The notes: generated by a model not told the origin, from the letters alone. Counted from the stretch's first letter, positions 7,582 through 15,015 are shown. The stretch: 16,626 nucleotides of DNA from an uncultured Gemmatimonadota bacterium (GCA_938030915.1 CALHIO010000176.1:1-16626), one strand, 5' to 3'. Numbers and translations are program-made.

Positions 7582-7708
7582 GCCCAGGATCGGCGTCAGC
7601 GCTGTGCTACGAGGGCAACCTACTCCCCTTCGGGATGAACATCCACAGGGGGCATCCGGCAGGTGGCGATCGAGACGTCACTCCGTCCGCACTCCGCTGG
7701 TGCAGAGG
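7582..7708 (-). promoter_or_regulatory. Intergenic leader of the NrfD-molybdoenzyme operon, possibly structured
   Basis: These 127 bases separate the 505-residue protein gene from the first gene of the NrfD operon and should hold that operon's promoter and leader. On the minus strand I see two copies of CGGAGTG near the upstream end. Further down are GGATGTTCATCC (a short dyad), TCCCGAAGGGGA (4-bp stem, GAAG loop) and the string GGGGAGTAG (7620-7628). TCATCCC (7632-7638) can pair with GGGCATGA (7578-7585), which contains the start codon. CAGCGCTG at 7597-7604 is palindromic. No convincing -35/-10 pair was found. A regulatory role is inferred from position and pairing only. Confidence 0.35.
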
Positions 7709-9226
7709 TCAGCGCGTCGCCGCGTCCAGGAAACCGTCCCACACCCAGGACCTCACATTGACTCCGTCACCGGGCCCGAGGCCGCCACCATCGAGGCTGA
7801 CCGAGAGCAACTCCACGACCTGTGCGAGCAGCAGATCCGCCTCCTCGTCCCGACCGTAGACATCGGCACCCATCCCGGAGCCACCACCCGAGCCGCTCCC
7901 CGGCTCGAACAGGATCAGCCCCTCGGATTCCACGAGCGCCTCATGGCTTCGGATCGCCGCAGCCGCGAGTGCCTCGACCCGGTCGTAGTGAGCCGAGCGT
8001 TCGGCCTCCGACGCTCCGAAACCCTCGAGCGCTGCCGCACGCCGCGTAGCCCACTCATTCTGGGCAATCGCGGCATCGTCCAGAGCTCGGTCGTAGGCGA
8101 CGACGTAGCGATCCGTTTCACCCGCCTGGACGCTGCGGATCGTCGTGAGATACCGCTCCCACGCGTCGAGCACGTCAGGGTAATCGGACGGGACGGAGAA
8201 GTACGGGCCCGTAGCCCACGTCTCGGGGATCGGCGGAAGGTCGCGAAGCGCACTCTGGGTCGAGGTCAGGAATCGCTCCTGTGCGCGCTCACGGATTGCG
8301 GACTCCGTCTGAGCGATGACCGGCTCTCGAGTCGGCTCAGGCTCGGGTTCAGGCGCGACAGGGAGTGGCTCGACGGGCGCAGCTCGTTCAGTCTCCGCAT
8401 CCTCGACGCTCTGAACGCTCTGATACCCGAAGTACCCACCGGCTCCGACCACACCCAACCCGACCACGAGCATCAGGAAGCGGCTGAATCCGCCACCGCC
8501 GCTCCTTCCGGCCGCCGTGGAGGTCTTGGCTGTCTTCCCTGTCGTGCCCGTCTTCGCGGCCCCGGAGCGAGGCTCGGGGCGAGATGTTTCTGACGCTGTC
8601 CGCTTCGCCGGATCAGGACGCGGCGCGGGCGTCCGTTCCGGTCGAGCACGCGCAGGTGGCGGCGGTGAAGGCGTCAGCATGTCGCCCAGCGTGCTCGAAT
8701 CGTCCATCGAGAAACCCTGCACACCAGAGCGTTCCCCGTAGTCGAGCGATGCTTCGCGCTCCGCCTCCATCCTCTGGACGAACGCGCGCGTCGCCTCCTC
8801 CTCGGAGACCTCCACAGCGGGAGCCAGGTCCAGTTCCAGAGCGCCCTCCGATGCCGAGGCGGCCGCGGGATCGGCGGGTGACTCCTCGTCCAGAGACCCA
8901 TCCGACTCACCGGCTCGCTCCGTCACATCGTCACCCGGCCCGGGCTGCTCGGGTGCGAGGCTCAGCCCGAAACTCGGATCCTGGGCCTCGGTCTCGACGG
9001 GTGAGGGCTCGTCGGGCTCAGACGCTGCGGACGCATCCTCCTCCTGATACTCGATCTCGAGCACCATCGGATGGGTCCGGGCAGGAGACCATGAACCGTC
9101 TTCCGCGTCGTAGACGAGATCGTCCGGAGAGAGGTCGCCCGATCGCACGAAGTTCTCGAAGACGTCCAGCGTCGCGAACGACAGCTCCTGTCCGGCAGGT
9201 GTGCGGATTCGGAAGCGGACGGACAT
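7709..9226 (-). CDS. Single-pass membrane protein with N-terminal GYF_2-like domain and long acidic linker, function unknown
   Basis: The product is 505 residues. Residues 1-55 (FRIRTPAGQELSF, SGDLSPDDLVYDAEDGSW) resemble the GYF_2/DUF4339-type small domain often found at the front of bacterial membrane proteins. Residues 56-245 are a low-complexity linker, first Glu/Asp/Pro-rich and then Pro/Arg/Thr/Lys-rich. Residues 248-268 form one membrane helix (FLMLVVGLGVVGAGGYFGY). Residues 283-303 are a Pro/Glu stalk with EPEPEP. Residues 305-480 are helical and charged, followed by a Gly/Ser-rich stretch (GSGSGGGSGMG) and a short C-terminal end. The basic region before the helix suggests the small domain is cytoplasmic and the helical domain periplasmic. 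It is co-directional with its neighbours but 131 bases from the upstream gene, with repeat and dyad elements in that gap. I assign no function; a scaffold or sensor role would be speculation. Confidence 0.75.
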   Translation of the reverse strand: MSVRFRIRTPAGQELSFATLDVFENFVRSGDLSPDDLVYDAEDGSWSPARTHPMVLEIEYQEEDASAASEPDEPSPVETEAQDPSFGLSLAPEQPGPGDDVTERAGESDGSLDEESPADPAAASASEGALELDLAPAVEVSEEEATRAFVQRMEAEREASLDYGERSGVQGFSMDDSSTLGDMLTPSPPPPARARPERTPAPRPDPAKRTASETSRPEPRSGAAKTGTTGKTAKTSTAAGRSGGGGFSRFLMLVVGLGVVGAGGYFGYQSVQSVEDAETERAAPVEPLPVAPEPEPEPTREPVIAQTESAIRERAQERFLTSTQSALRDLPPIPETWATGPYFSVPSDYPDVLDAWERYLTTIRSVQAGETDRYVVAYDRALDDAAIAQNEWATRRAAALEGFGASEAERSAHYDRVEALAAAAIRSHEALVESEGLILFEPGSGSGGGSGMGADVYGRDEEADLLLAQVVELLSVSLDGGGLGPGDGVNVRSWVWDGFLDAATR

Positions 9227-9232
9227 GCCAAA

Positions 9233-9286
9233 GTCTCGACGAAACAGGGCGGCCGCGACGAAACGGTTGTTTCGCCCGGGTGAGAC
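9233..9286. repeat. Operator-like repeat and dyad cluster upstream of the GYF-like protein gene
   Basis: CGACGAAAC occurs at 9237-9245 and again at 9256-9264, a spacing of 19 bases or about two helical turns. An inverted copy, GTTTCG, is at 9269-9274 and makes a 6-bp stem with the second copy across a GGTT loop. An outer inverted pair, GTCTC (9233-9237) and GAGAC (9282-9286), brackets the cluster. It lies 7-60 bases before the start codon at 9224-9226. It could be a regulator-binding site or an mRNA hairpin. Confidence 0.4.
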
Positions 9287-9302
9287 AAGCTAGGCGGCCC
9301 GT

Positions 9303-9350
9303 CCTCGCCCGATCAAGTGGCTCAATCGGGCCGGAGGCGCGAGGGCGAGG
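9303..9350 (-). terminator. Inverted repeat between two genes, candidate terminator
   Basis: CCTCGCCC (9303-9310) pairs with GGGCGAGG (9343-9350), and a nested CCCGAT (9308-9313) pairs with ATCGGG (9325-9330); the two share CCC and so compete. It begins just after the stop of the 157-residue protein gene. GGCGGCCC is also directly repeated at 9293-9300 and 9350-9357. There is no proper T-run, so intrinsic termination would be weak. Confidence 0.35.
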
Positions 9351-9356
9351 GCGGCC

Positions 9357-9830
9357 CTAACGCGATTCCTCGGCGATCTCCTGGAGCGCCAGGTCGACCT
9401 GCTTGCCCAGTGTTTCGCTGAAGACGTGACGGTTCGCCAGGAACCACTCCGCCCAGCTCCTCTTGCGAAGGTGCTCCTTGAGGTCCGTCCGGTACGCCTG
9501 CCACATCTGACTGTCGAGCGTACCCACACGATTCGCGTACTGCAGATTGCCGAAGTGGCGCCAAACCGCAGTCATGTACGAATCCCAACGCACGCGCTCG
9601 GCCTCGCTGAGCGACGTTGGATCCGCCTCCGCCTTCGCCAGGAAGGCCGCGAATTCCGGATCTCGAAACGCATGTTCGAGCAGTCGTATACTGTTCTGCA
9701 CCATCGCGTTGAACGAGGCGGCGCGTACCGAAACCGTGTTCTGGATCATTTGTCGAGCCAGATACACGAGAGACACGACGACGCCGAGAGCGCCGACGAA
9801 TTCACCGATGTTTCCGAGGTTCTCGAGCAT
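9357..9830 (-). CDS. Hypothetical protein with one N-terminal membrane helix
   Basis: The product is 157 residues. Residues 7-25 (NIGEFVGALGVVVSLVYLA) form a membrane anchor close to the N-terminus. The rest is a helical soluble domain with conserved-looking aromatic and charged positions: RLLEHAFRDPEFAAFLAKA at 49-67, WDSYMTAVWRHFGNLQYANR at about 82-101, and a Glu-rich C-terminus. Similar short proteins, an anchor plus a helical domain starting near QNTVSVRAASF, are familiar to me as conserved hypotheticals of environmental bacteria, but I cannot name a family. It follows the 121-residue gene by 54 bases in the same direction. I see no obvious ribosome binding site. The competing plus-strand frame in this region is Arg/His-rich and looks like a shadow. 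Confidence 0.7.
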   Translation of the reverse strand: MLENLGNIGEFVGALGVVVSLVYLARQMIQNTVSVRAASFNAMVQNSIRLLEHAFRDPEFAAFLAKAEADPTSLSEAERVRWDSYMTAVWRHFGNLQYANRVGTLDSQMWQAYRTDLKEHLRKRSWAEWFLANRHVFSETLGKQVDLALQEIAEESR

Positions 9831-9884
9831 GGTTCAGGCAGGTGGCGGCGGTCAGCGGCCAAATCTATCGGAACTCGTACGCGG

Positions 9885-10250
9885 TCACAGGGCGGGACGC
9901 CCCTCGTCGTCGGAAGGGGACGATTCGCCCGGGACCACGCCGTGCACGTTCATGTACGCCGCGAGGCGGCCACCCTCGGTCAGCTCTCTTCGGTGACGCC
10001 GTCGCCTGAGTCGCCGCGCATGATCGAAGGTGGCCGTCAGCATGACCACAATCGCGATCGCAACGGACCCGCGGGTGACCGCGGCTCCGCCGAAGAGTCC
10101 AGGTAGACGCGTGCCCACCAGCGCCAGGGCAACGAGTCCCTCCAGCAGAACAAGCGGGGACAGCCCCATCCCCAGCCTCGCCGTCGTGCGGGCCTTGAAC
10201 CATGCGGAAACGCCGAGACCGGCTGCAACCAGGAGAACCAGAGGCGTCAC
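9885..10250 (-). CDS. Small membrane protein, function unknown, GTG start
   Basis: The product is 121 residues. Three hydrophobic segments are visible: the first after the start (TPLVLLVAAGLGVSAW), the second at about 30-46 (SPLVLLEGLVALALVG) and the third at about 62-79 (SVAIAIVVMLTAT). An extremely basic patch follows (HARRLRRRRHRRE), then a hydrophilic tail, which suggests a cytoplasmic C-terminus. A longer frame beginning at 10382 reads back into the upstream gene and its added residues are not protein-like. I chose the GTG at 10248-10250, preceded by AGGT three bases away. This start lies five bases after the stop of the 129-residue gene, which suggests an operon pair. I do not recognise a family. 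Confidence 0.6.
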   Translation of the reverse strand: MTPLVLLVAAGLGVSAWFKARTTARLGMGLSPLVLLEGLVALALVGTRLPGLFGGAAVTRGSVAIAIVVMLTATFDHARRLRRRRHRRELTEGGRLAAYMNVHGVVPGESSPSDDEGRPAL

Positions 10251-10255
10251 GGGAC

Positions 10256-10645
10256 CTACCCGACGAGTTCGTCCACCAGGAACAGGTCCGTGAGCACGGC
10301 GCGCAAATGCATATTCGCATTGAGGTTGTCGATCAGCTGCGAACTGATGCCGGAGCGGGCCGAGACGAGCCGGACGGAGCACAACGAGGCTTCCGCGTCC
10401 CGACGTACGACGGCGATCATCTCATCCCACGCATCCGCCGGCTCTTCACCGGTGACGGCCGTGGCGACCGTATCCGCGAGCCCGTCCAGCGCCGACTCGA
10501 GCTTCGACAGGAAATCACGGAGGTCGGCCCCGGACTTCGCACCCTCGTCGGTCGTCCGCCCCTGCGCGGCGTAGGCGAGGAAGAATTCATAGCTCGATTC
10601 GATGACGTCGATGCGTTGCTTTACTTCGGTCTTGGCGTCGGACAC
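10256..10645 (-). CDS. Conserved-looking soluble hypothetical protein, helical, GTG start
   Basis: The product is 129 residues with no membrane segment and no signal. The composition is helical and acidic (KTEVKQRIDVIESSYEFFLAY at the front, then DLRDFLSKLESALDGLADTV), ending with LRAVLTDLFLVDELVG. The GTG start is supported by GGAGAG three bases upstream. It is the first gene after the hairpin that closes the xanthine-oxidase-type operon, and it is followed five bases later by a small membrane protein gene, so the two probably work together. I do not recognise a domain and assign no function. Confidence 0.65.
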   Translation of the reverse strand: MSDAKTEVKQRIDVIESSYEFFLAYAAQGRTTDEGAKSGADLRDFLSKLESALDGLADTVATAVTGEEPADAWDEMIAVVRRDAEASLCSVRLVSARSGISSQLIDNLNANMHLRAVLTDLFLVDELVG

Positions 10646-10648
10646 GGT

Positions 10649-10654
10649 CTCTCC
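10649..10654 (-). promoter_or_regulatory. Ribosome binding site fixing a GTG start
   Basis: GGAGAG on the minus strand, three bases before the GTG at 10643-10645, supports that start for the 129-residue protein. Confidence 0.5.
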
Positions 10655-10685
10655 GGACGTTGTGCGAGGCTGATGGAAGTACGAA

Positions 10686-10710
10686 GGGCCGGACGCATCG
10701 CGCCCGGCCC
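10686..10710 (-). terminator. Hairpin closing the xanthine-oxidase-type operon
   Basis: GGGCCGG (10686-10692) pairs with CCGGCCC (10704-10710). Inside, one A/C mismatch is followed by a further CGC/GCG pairing around a three-base loop (ATC). It lies about 24 bases after the cytochrome b stop. The minus-strand sequence that follows (TTCGTACTTCC) is only mildly T-rich. It is a good candidate for the end of the transcript. Confidence 0.55.
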
Positions 10711-10733
10711 CTCAGGTCGTATGCGGTCGAGGA

Positions 10734-11609
10734 TCAGTCCTCGCGTCTGGCGCTCGGCGCGGCTTCGGCGATCGCTCCTGAACCGCCACCGTCGGCCGAC
10801 TTCATCGCACCGTCGGTCACGACCCACTTGGCCGGATCGAAGTGCTCCAGATAGTGCTCACGATCGATCCAGCCGCGTACCATCGACCAGGTGATCCAGC
10901 GCTTTTCCGGTCGCAGCGCGAAGTAGATGTGCGAGGCGACCAGGAGGATGAGGGAGACGCCGGACAATCCATGCACGACGTACATGACGCCCCACGTCGA
11001 ATCACTGAACAGGTACGGATTCCTCGTCCAGAACGGTGTATCGATCCTCACCATCATCAGGACGCCCGTGATGATCGCGGAGAGGGACACGACCACGATG
11101 ACGTGGTGGTACATCCGGTGGTCGAAGGGATATTTCCCGGCCTTGGGCGGGGCGGGCGCCTTCGGTGAGAGGATGTGCTTCATGGTCGCGATGCCTTCAC
11201 TCACACCGAGCTGGAACATCGACCAGAAGTCCATCCATCCAATCGAATGAATGACGTGGTACACCACCGTCGCGATCAGCAGGACGCCGGCCTGCCAGTG
11301 GAGCTCGACCCAGTTGAACTGCCATCCCATCACGGGTACGAAGGCCGTGATCAAAAGGAGGAGCATCGCAATCGACATCACCCAGTGGAACGCACGCGCC
11401 GCGAACGAATGACGTTCGATCTTCTCGGGGATACCGGCCGGAACGTCGGTTGGCCCGTCGTGCGCCTCTTCCTTGCGGGTGCGAATCCAGACGGCGTGCC
11501 CTGCGAGGAACAGGCCCGCCGCCACCACGGCGGCCCACATCAGGTCCCACGACACCCCGATGAGCACATCCTGACCCCACGGGTTCGCAGCTCTGCGCCA
11601 AAGCTCCAT
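10734..11609 (-). CDS. Membrane b-type cytochrome (cytochrome b561 / formate dehydrogenase gamma-like)
   Basis: The product is 291 residues with five predicted membrane helices at about 20-42, 74-92, 102-124, 165-187 and 206-232. Histidines suited to heme b ligation sit in the helices: His75 (RAFHWVMS), His104 (LHWQAG), His118 and His121, His168/169, His213 and His227 (ASHIYFALRPEKR). The FHW motif and the final HIYFALRPEKRW stretch are typical of the cytochrome b/b6 subunits that link dehydrogenases or hydrogenases to quinone. The start ATG shares one base with the FAD subunit stop (TGATG), and AGGAG lies nine bases upstream, inside that gene. It is the last gene of the operon before a hairpin. 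The likely role is to take electrons from the periplasmic molybdoenzyme and reduce quinone. The C-terminal 30 residues are Gly/Ser/Ala-rich and probably disordered. Confidence 0.88.
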   Translation of the reverse strand: MELWRRAANPWGQDVLIGVSWDLMWAAVVAAGLFLAGHAVWIRTRKEEAHDGPTDVPAGIPEKIERHSFAARAFHWVMSIAMLLLLITAFVPVMGWQFNWVELHWQAGVLLIATVVYHVIHSIGWMDFWSMFQLGVSEGIATMKHILSPKAPAPPKAGKYPFDHRMYHHVIVVVSLSAIITGVLMMVRIDTPFWTRNPYLFSDSTWGVMYVVHGLSGVSLILLVASHIYFALRPEKRWITWSMVRGWIDREHYLEHFDPAKWVVTDGAMKSADGGGSGAIAEAAPSARRED

Positions 11610-12607
11610 CAGGCGACACTCCTGACTGCACGACGGACGAGATTCCTCATGAGCGGCACCTTGTACTCGTTATGGCGGAGCGGACGCGCACCCTGGATCG
11701 CGAGCTCGCCCGCGGCGTTGGCCGTGGCTTCGTCCCCCGTCGTTCCCTGAACTAGCCGCTCGACCGCGTCGAGGCGGACCGGGAACGGAGCAACACCGTT
11801 CACGGCGATCCGAGCCTCTTCGATCGTATCGCCCGATCGGCGGAACGCCGCCGCGACACTGACCAGCTGGAAGTCCCACGAGCCCCGGTCTCGGATCTTC
11901 TCGTAATAGAAGTCGGCGTTCGCCCACGTCGCCGGAATATAGATCCGGGTCAGCAGATCGCGCGGCTCCATCACCGTCATGCGCGTGATGTCGATAGCGG
12001 GCCCAATGAAGAAATCTTCGGCGTCGTAGACGCTCGGCCCCCCGTTGTTCTCTACGATCATCTTCGCATCGACCGCGATCAGCGCCGGGGCGGTGTCCGA
12101 TGGGTTCACCGCCACGCACCGGCTTCGGCCCATGATGCAGTGCTCACGATTCATCGCCTGCGGGGCAGCCGCATAGCAGGTGTTTCCACCCGCGCGGTAG
12201 CAGGGCCACCCACTCCGGTAATACCAGCAGCGTGTGTCCTGCGAAACGTTGCCCCCCAACGTCCCCTGGTTCCTGATCTGGGGCGTCGCAACATGCTGTG
12301 CGGCGTCCGCGACGATGGAGTACGCCGAGCGAATCCGCTCATCCCGCTCGATCGCCGTCAGCGACGTCATCGAGCCGATTTCGAGTCCGTTCTCAACGTC
12401 CCGGATCCCCGTGAGTTCCTCAATGCCACCGAGATCCACGACCGCCGACGGTCGCTTCACGCGGTCCTTGAACCAGTCGAATGAATCGAGTCCACCTGCA
12501 AGCACCCACGCCTGCTCACGATGCTCGTCGAGCATCTCGAGTGCGTCTGCCACGGTCGTCGGCTGGAAGAGCTCGAACGCCGGGATCATATCTCTGATCT
12601 TCGCCAT
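11609..12607 (-). CDS. FAD-binding subunit of a xanthine-oxidase-family molybdoenzyme, with extra cysteine cluster
   Basis: The product is 332 residues, the medium subunit that carries FAD. The FAD motifs are WVLAGGLDSFDW (34-45) and RNQGTLGGNVSQDTR (112-126), followed by a CO-dehydrogenase-flavoprotein C-terminal domain to the end. Unlike plain CoxM-type subunits it has five cysteines in an insert: 127, 136, 144, 157 and 164. The insert reads RCWYYRSGWPCYRAGGNTC and later HCIMGRSRC, before NPSDTAPAL. This matches the class represented by PaoB and the 4-hydroxybenzoyl-CoA reductase beta subunit, which bind an additional [4Fe-4S] cluster. A 4Fe-4S site is therefore likely, with one cysteine spare. 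The upstream stop codon TAG forms the start of its ribosome binding site (TAGGAGAA). There is no export signal, so it should be carried out with the Tat-bearing small subunit. Confidence 0.9.
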   Translation of the reverse strand: MAKIRDMIPAFELFQPTTVADALEMLDEHREQAWVLAGGLDSFDWFKDRVKRPSAVVDLGGIEELTGIRDVENGLEIGSMTSLTAIERDERIRSAYSIVADAAQHVATPQIRNQGTLGGNVSQDTRCWYYRSGWPCYRAGGNTCYAAAPQAMNREHCIMGRSRCVAVNPSDTAPALIAVDAKMIVENNGGPSVYDAEDFFIGPAIDITRMTVMEPRDLLTRIYIPATWANADFYYEKIRDRGSWDFQLVSVAAAFRRSGDTIEEARIAVNGVAPFPVRLDAVERLVQGTTGDEATANAAGELAIQGARPLRHNEYKVPLMRNLVRRAVRSVA

Positions 12608-12615
12608 GTCTCGTT

Positions 12616-12620
12616 CTCCT
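12616..12620 (-). promoter_or_regulatory. Ribosome binding site overlapping the upstream stop codon
   Basis: AGGAG on the minus strand, eight bases before the ATG at 12605-12607, overlaps the TAG stop (12619-12621) of the molybdenum subunit gene. The two genes are therefore tightly coupled. Confidence 0.6.
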
Positions 12621-15006
12621 AGCCGACGTGCTGGTCGAGGCGACCGTGGATGGGACGACCTTCGATCTCAGCGAGTAGGATGTCCGGTGTCAGCGGCGTG
12701 CGGCACACGCATTGCCCACCCATCGCATCCGCGACGGCGCAGGTGAGTGCCGCCGCACCCGCACCGACTGGAGGCTCCCCGATCCCTTTCGCTCCGACGG
12801 GATCCTGCGGATCGGCAATATCGACCGCGCCCCACTTGAGGTCGGACGGAATGTCGAGGAAGCCCGGAGGGCGGGCGGTATAGAGGCGGTTTGCGAACGG
12901 GACGCCGTACTGCGGATCGAATACCCACCGCTGGGTCATCGCCATTCCCATGCCCTGGATGCTGCCGCCGAAGACCTGCGCCCCGAGGCTGCGGGGGTGG
13001 ATCACCGTGCCGCAATCCGTCACACCGACGTACTCCTTCAACTCCACGACGCCCGTCTCGGTGTCGAGCTCGACCATCGCGAAGCCCGCGACCCACGAGT
13101 AGATGTTTCCGTCGCCGCCGTAATTGTCGCGTGCGATCCCCATGAGGCCCTCGCCAGCGAGCATCTGCGCGGCGGGCACGGTCTGAGCGTGAATGTCCTC
13201 GGGGAGCACCTCGCCCGAGTACTCGCCACCCATCGCGATCGCGCGTTCAGCGATTCGCCCGAGCGTCATGGTGCCGCCCGGTCCACTGACGCGACCCGAG
13301 TCGACGCGGTACGCCGAGGGCGAACCACCCATCGTCGCCGCCGCGACGGCCCGTATCTTCCTCAGCGCGTCCGAAGCGGCTGCATGATTCGCTCGCGTGT
13401 GGGCGGTCGTCGTCTGAGAACCCGCCTGCACCGTCGAGCGGGGGTACCCACGACTGGAGGTCCCCCAGACGATCTCGACATCCTCCCAGTTGTAACCGAG
13501 AAGCTCGGCTGCAGGTCGGGCGGTGTCGGCGATGGAATGGGTGCCCAGGTTCCCGATCCCCTGGTGGACGTACAGCTTCCCGTCCGGCCGGATGACCATC
13601 ATGCCATCGCGTCCGCGAGACCCGGCCGTGTACGGTGAGAGTCCGATCCCGATGCCCGTCACCTTCGAACCGTTCCGCTGGCCCGACATGGCGAGCTTCG
13701 CATCCCAGTCGAAGAGCTCACGACCCTGATCGAGGGCCTCTACAGCATGCACACTGGTAAGCGTCGCGTTGCGCGGCCCGAACTCGACGTCCGGCCCCGG
13801 AGCATTCATGCGGTGCATCTCGAACCGGTCGACTCCGAGCTCACGACCCGCCTTCTCGAGGATGGGCTCCATCATCGAGATGATCTGAGCACCACCCGGA
13901 CCACGCTGAGCAGCCTTCGGCGGTGTGTTCGTGTACATCGACACAGCCCGGAAGCGCATGTTCTGAGGCGTGTACGTCAGGTCGGCGATCATGCCCGCCG
14001 TGTTGAAGTCCCCCGCACCATATGGCCCACTTTCCTGCACGACGATCAGATCGATCGCGTTGCACTTTCCGCTCTCCAGGAAGCCCATCTTGAGCCAGGT
14101 CTGAAAGCCCGGCCGGGCCCGTCCGACGTAATTTTCCTCGTACCGCGTGATCCGTAGCATGACCGGGCGATTGATCTTCCGGCTGAACAGCGCCGGGATC
14201 TGCATGACGGTCGTCCCCGCGATCTTCGACCCGAAGCCGCCGCCGCAATACTCGGAGACGAGGTTGATGTTTTCGGGGTCCATGTCGAGCGCGCCGGCGA
14301 GCGCGAACTTCGTCTGCTGCGAGCTTTGGGTGGAGACGAACGCATGCAGCGTGTCGCCCTCCCAGAAGCACATGTTCGAGCGCGGCTCCATAGGGTGGTG
14401 GGTCAACGACTGGTGGACGATCGTCTCGGTCAGAACCAGCGCCGATTCGGCAAACGCCGAGTCGGGATCACCCTTGGTCCATTCGACCGGGCATGAAGGG
14501 TCAGGCATCCCCCCGTCGTCGATGGTCGCGAAATCCGCATCTGTCCACTTGAGGTCACTCCAGCCGTCCTGCCCGGAGAACTGGTTGCCGTCGACGTAGG
14601 CGTTCGGCCCACCTGGACGAAGGCTCTCTAGCGGGTCGATCACGAACGGAAGCGGCTCGAAGTCGATCTCGATCGCTTCGATCGCGGCAGCCGCCGTCTC
14701 TTCATCGACGGCCGCGACCGCAAGAATCGGCTCACCCTCATACCGCGGAGTGTCGGTGAGGCACGCCTCCCGTGGGCCTTCGCGCGACGGCACCTCGTCT
14801 GCCCGAAGGATACCGATCACGCCCTCCATCGCGAGCGCACGGCGCGCGTCCACATTACGGACGCGCGCATGCGGCATGGGCGAGAGGAGGAGTTTCGCAA
14901 ACACCATTCCCGGCGCACGGAAGTCCTCGGCGTACTTCGCCCGTCCCGTGATCTTCGCATGGAGATCGGGTGGCGCGATGTCGATCCCTACCAGTCGTTC
15001 CGCCAT
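12619..15006 (-). CDS. Molybdopterin-binding large subunit, xanthine oxidase family
   Basis: The product is 795 residues, a normal length for the large subunit. An N-terminal aldehyde-oxidase/xanthine-dehydrogenase a/b-hammerhead domain (about 15-125, starting KITGRAKYAEDF) is followed by the molybdenum domain. Key marks are HHPMEPRSNM (203-212), the cofactor-binding CGGGFGSK (254-261), a QRGPGG loop at 367-372, and GAKGIGEPPVGAG (738-750) with the predicted catalytic base Glu744. The active-site loop is not AYRCSFR, so this is not a form I CO dehydrogenase. Aldehydes, N-heterocycles or similar hydroxylation substrates are the family range. The start is supported by a G-run three bases upstream. 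The spacing is nine bases from the 2Fe-2S subunit stop and eleven bases to the FAD subunit start. It has no signal of its own and presumably hitchhikes through the Tat pathway. No XdhC/PaoD-type maturation gene is adjacent. Confidence 0.93.
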   Translation of the reverse strand: MAERLVGIDIAPPDLHAKITGRAKYAEDFRAPGMVFAKLLLSPMPHARVRNVDARRALAMEGVIGILRADEVPSREGPREACLTDTPRYEGEPILAVAAVDEETAAAAIEAIEIDFEPLPFVIDPLESLRPGGPNAYVDGNQFSGQDGWSDLKWTDADFATIDDGGMPDPSCPVEWTKGDPDSAFAESALVLTETIVHQSLTHHPMEPRSNMCFWEGDTLHAFVSTQSSQQTKFALAGALDMDPENINLVSEYCGGGFGSKIAGTTVMQIPALFSRKINRPVMLRITRYEENYVGRARPGFQTWLKMGFLESGKCNAIDLIVVQESGPYGAGDFNTAGMIADLTYTPQNMRFRAVSMYTNTPPKAAQRGPGGAQIISMMEPILEKAGRELGVDRFEMHRMNAPGPDVEFGPRNATLTSVHAVEALDQGRELFDWDAKLAMSGQRNGSKVTGIGIGLSPYTAGSRGRDGMMVIRPDGKLYVHQGIGNLGTHSIADTARPAAELLGYNWEDVEIVWGTSSRGYPRSTVQAGSQTTTAHTRANHAAASDALRKIRAVAAATMGGSPSAYRVDSGRVSGPGGTMTLGRIAERAIAMGGEYSGEVLPEDIHAQTVPAAQMLAGEGLMGIARDNYGGDGNIYSWVAGFAMVELDTETGVVELKEYVGVTDCGTVIHPRSLGAQVFGGSIQGMGMAMTQRWVFDPQYGVPFANRLYTARPPGFLDIPSDLKWGAVDIADPQDPVGAKGIGEPPVGAGAAALTCAVADAMGGQCVCRTPLTPDILLAEIEGRPIHGRLDQHVG

Positions 15007-15015
15007 GATCCCCCC

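Noticed and set aside
7578..7638. Full yybP-ykoY manganese riboswitch
   Set aside because: Only the GGGGAGTAG string matches; the element is too short for the standard aptamer, so I report it as a possible structured leader only.
7620..7655. Eleven-codon open frame (MPPVDVHPEGE) in the NrfD operon leader
   Set aside because: No ribosome binding site precedes it, and so short a frame is expected by chance.
10251..10382. Longer start for the 121-residue membrane protein at 10382
   Set aside because: The extension overlaps the well-supported 129-residue gene in another frame and is not protein-like; the GTG at 10248-10250 with AGGT upstream fits.
12619..15006. Aerobic CO dehydrogenase large subunit (CoxL)
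   Set aside because: The AYRCSFR loop is absent, the FAD subunit carries a cysteine insert, and the small subunit has a Tat signal, none of which fits form I CO dehydrogenase.
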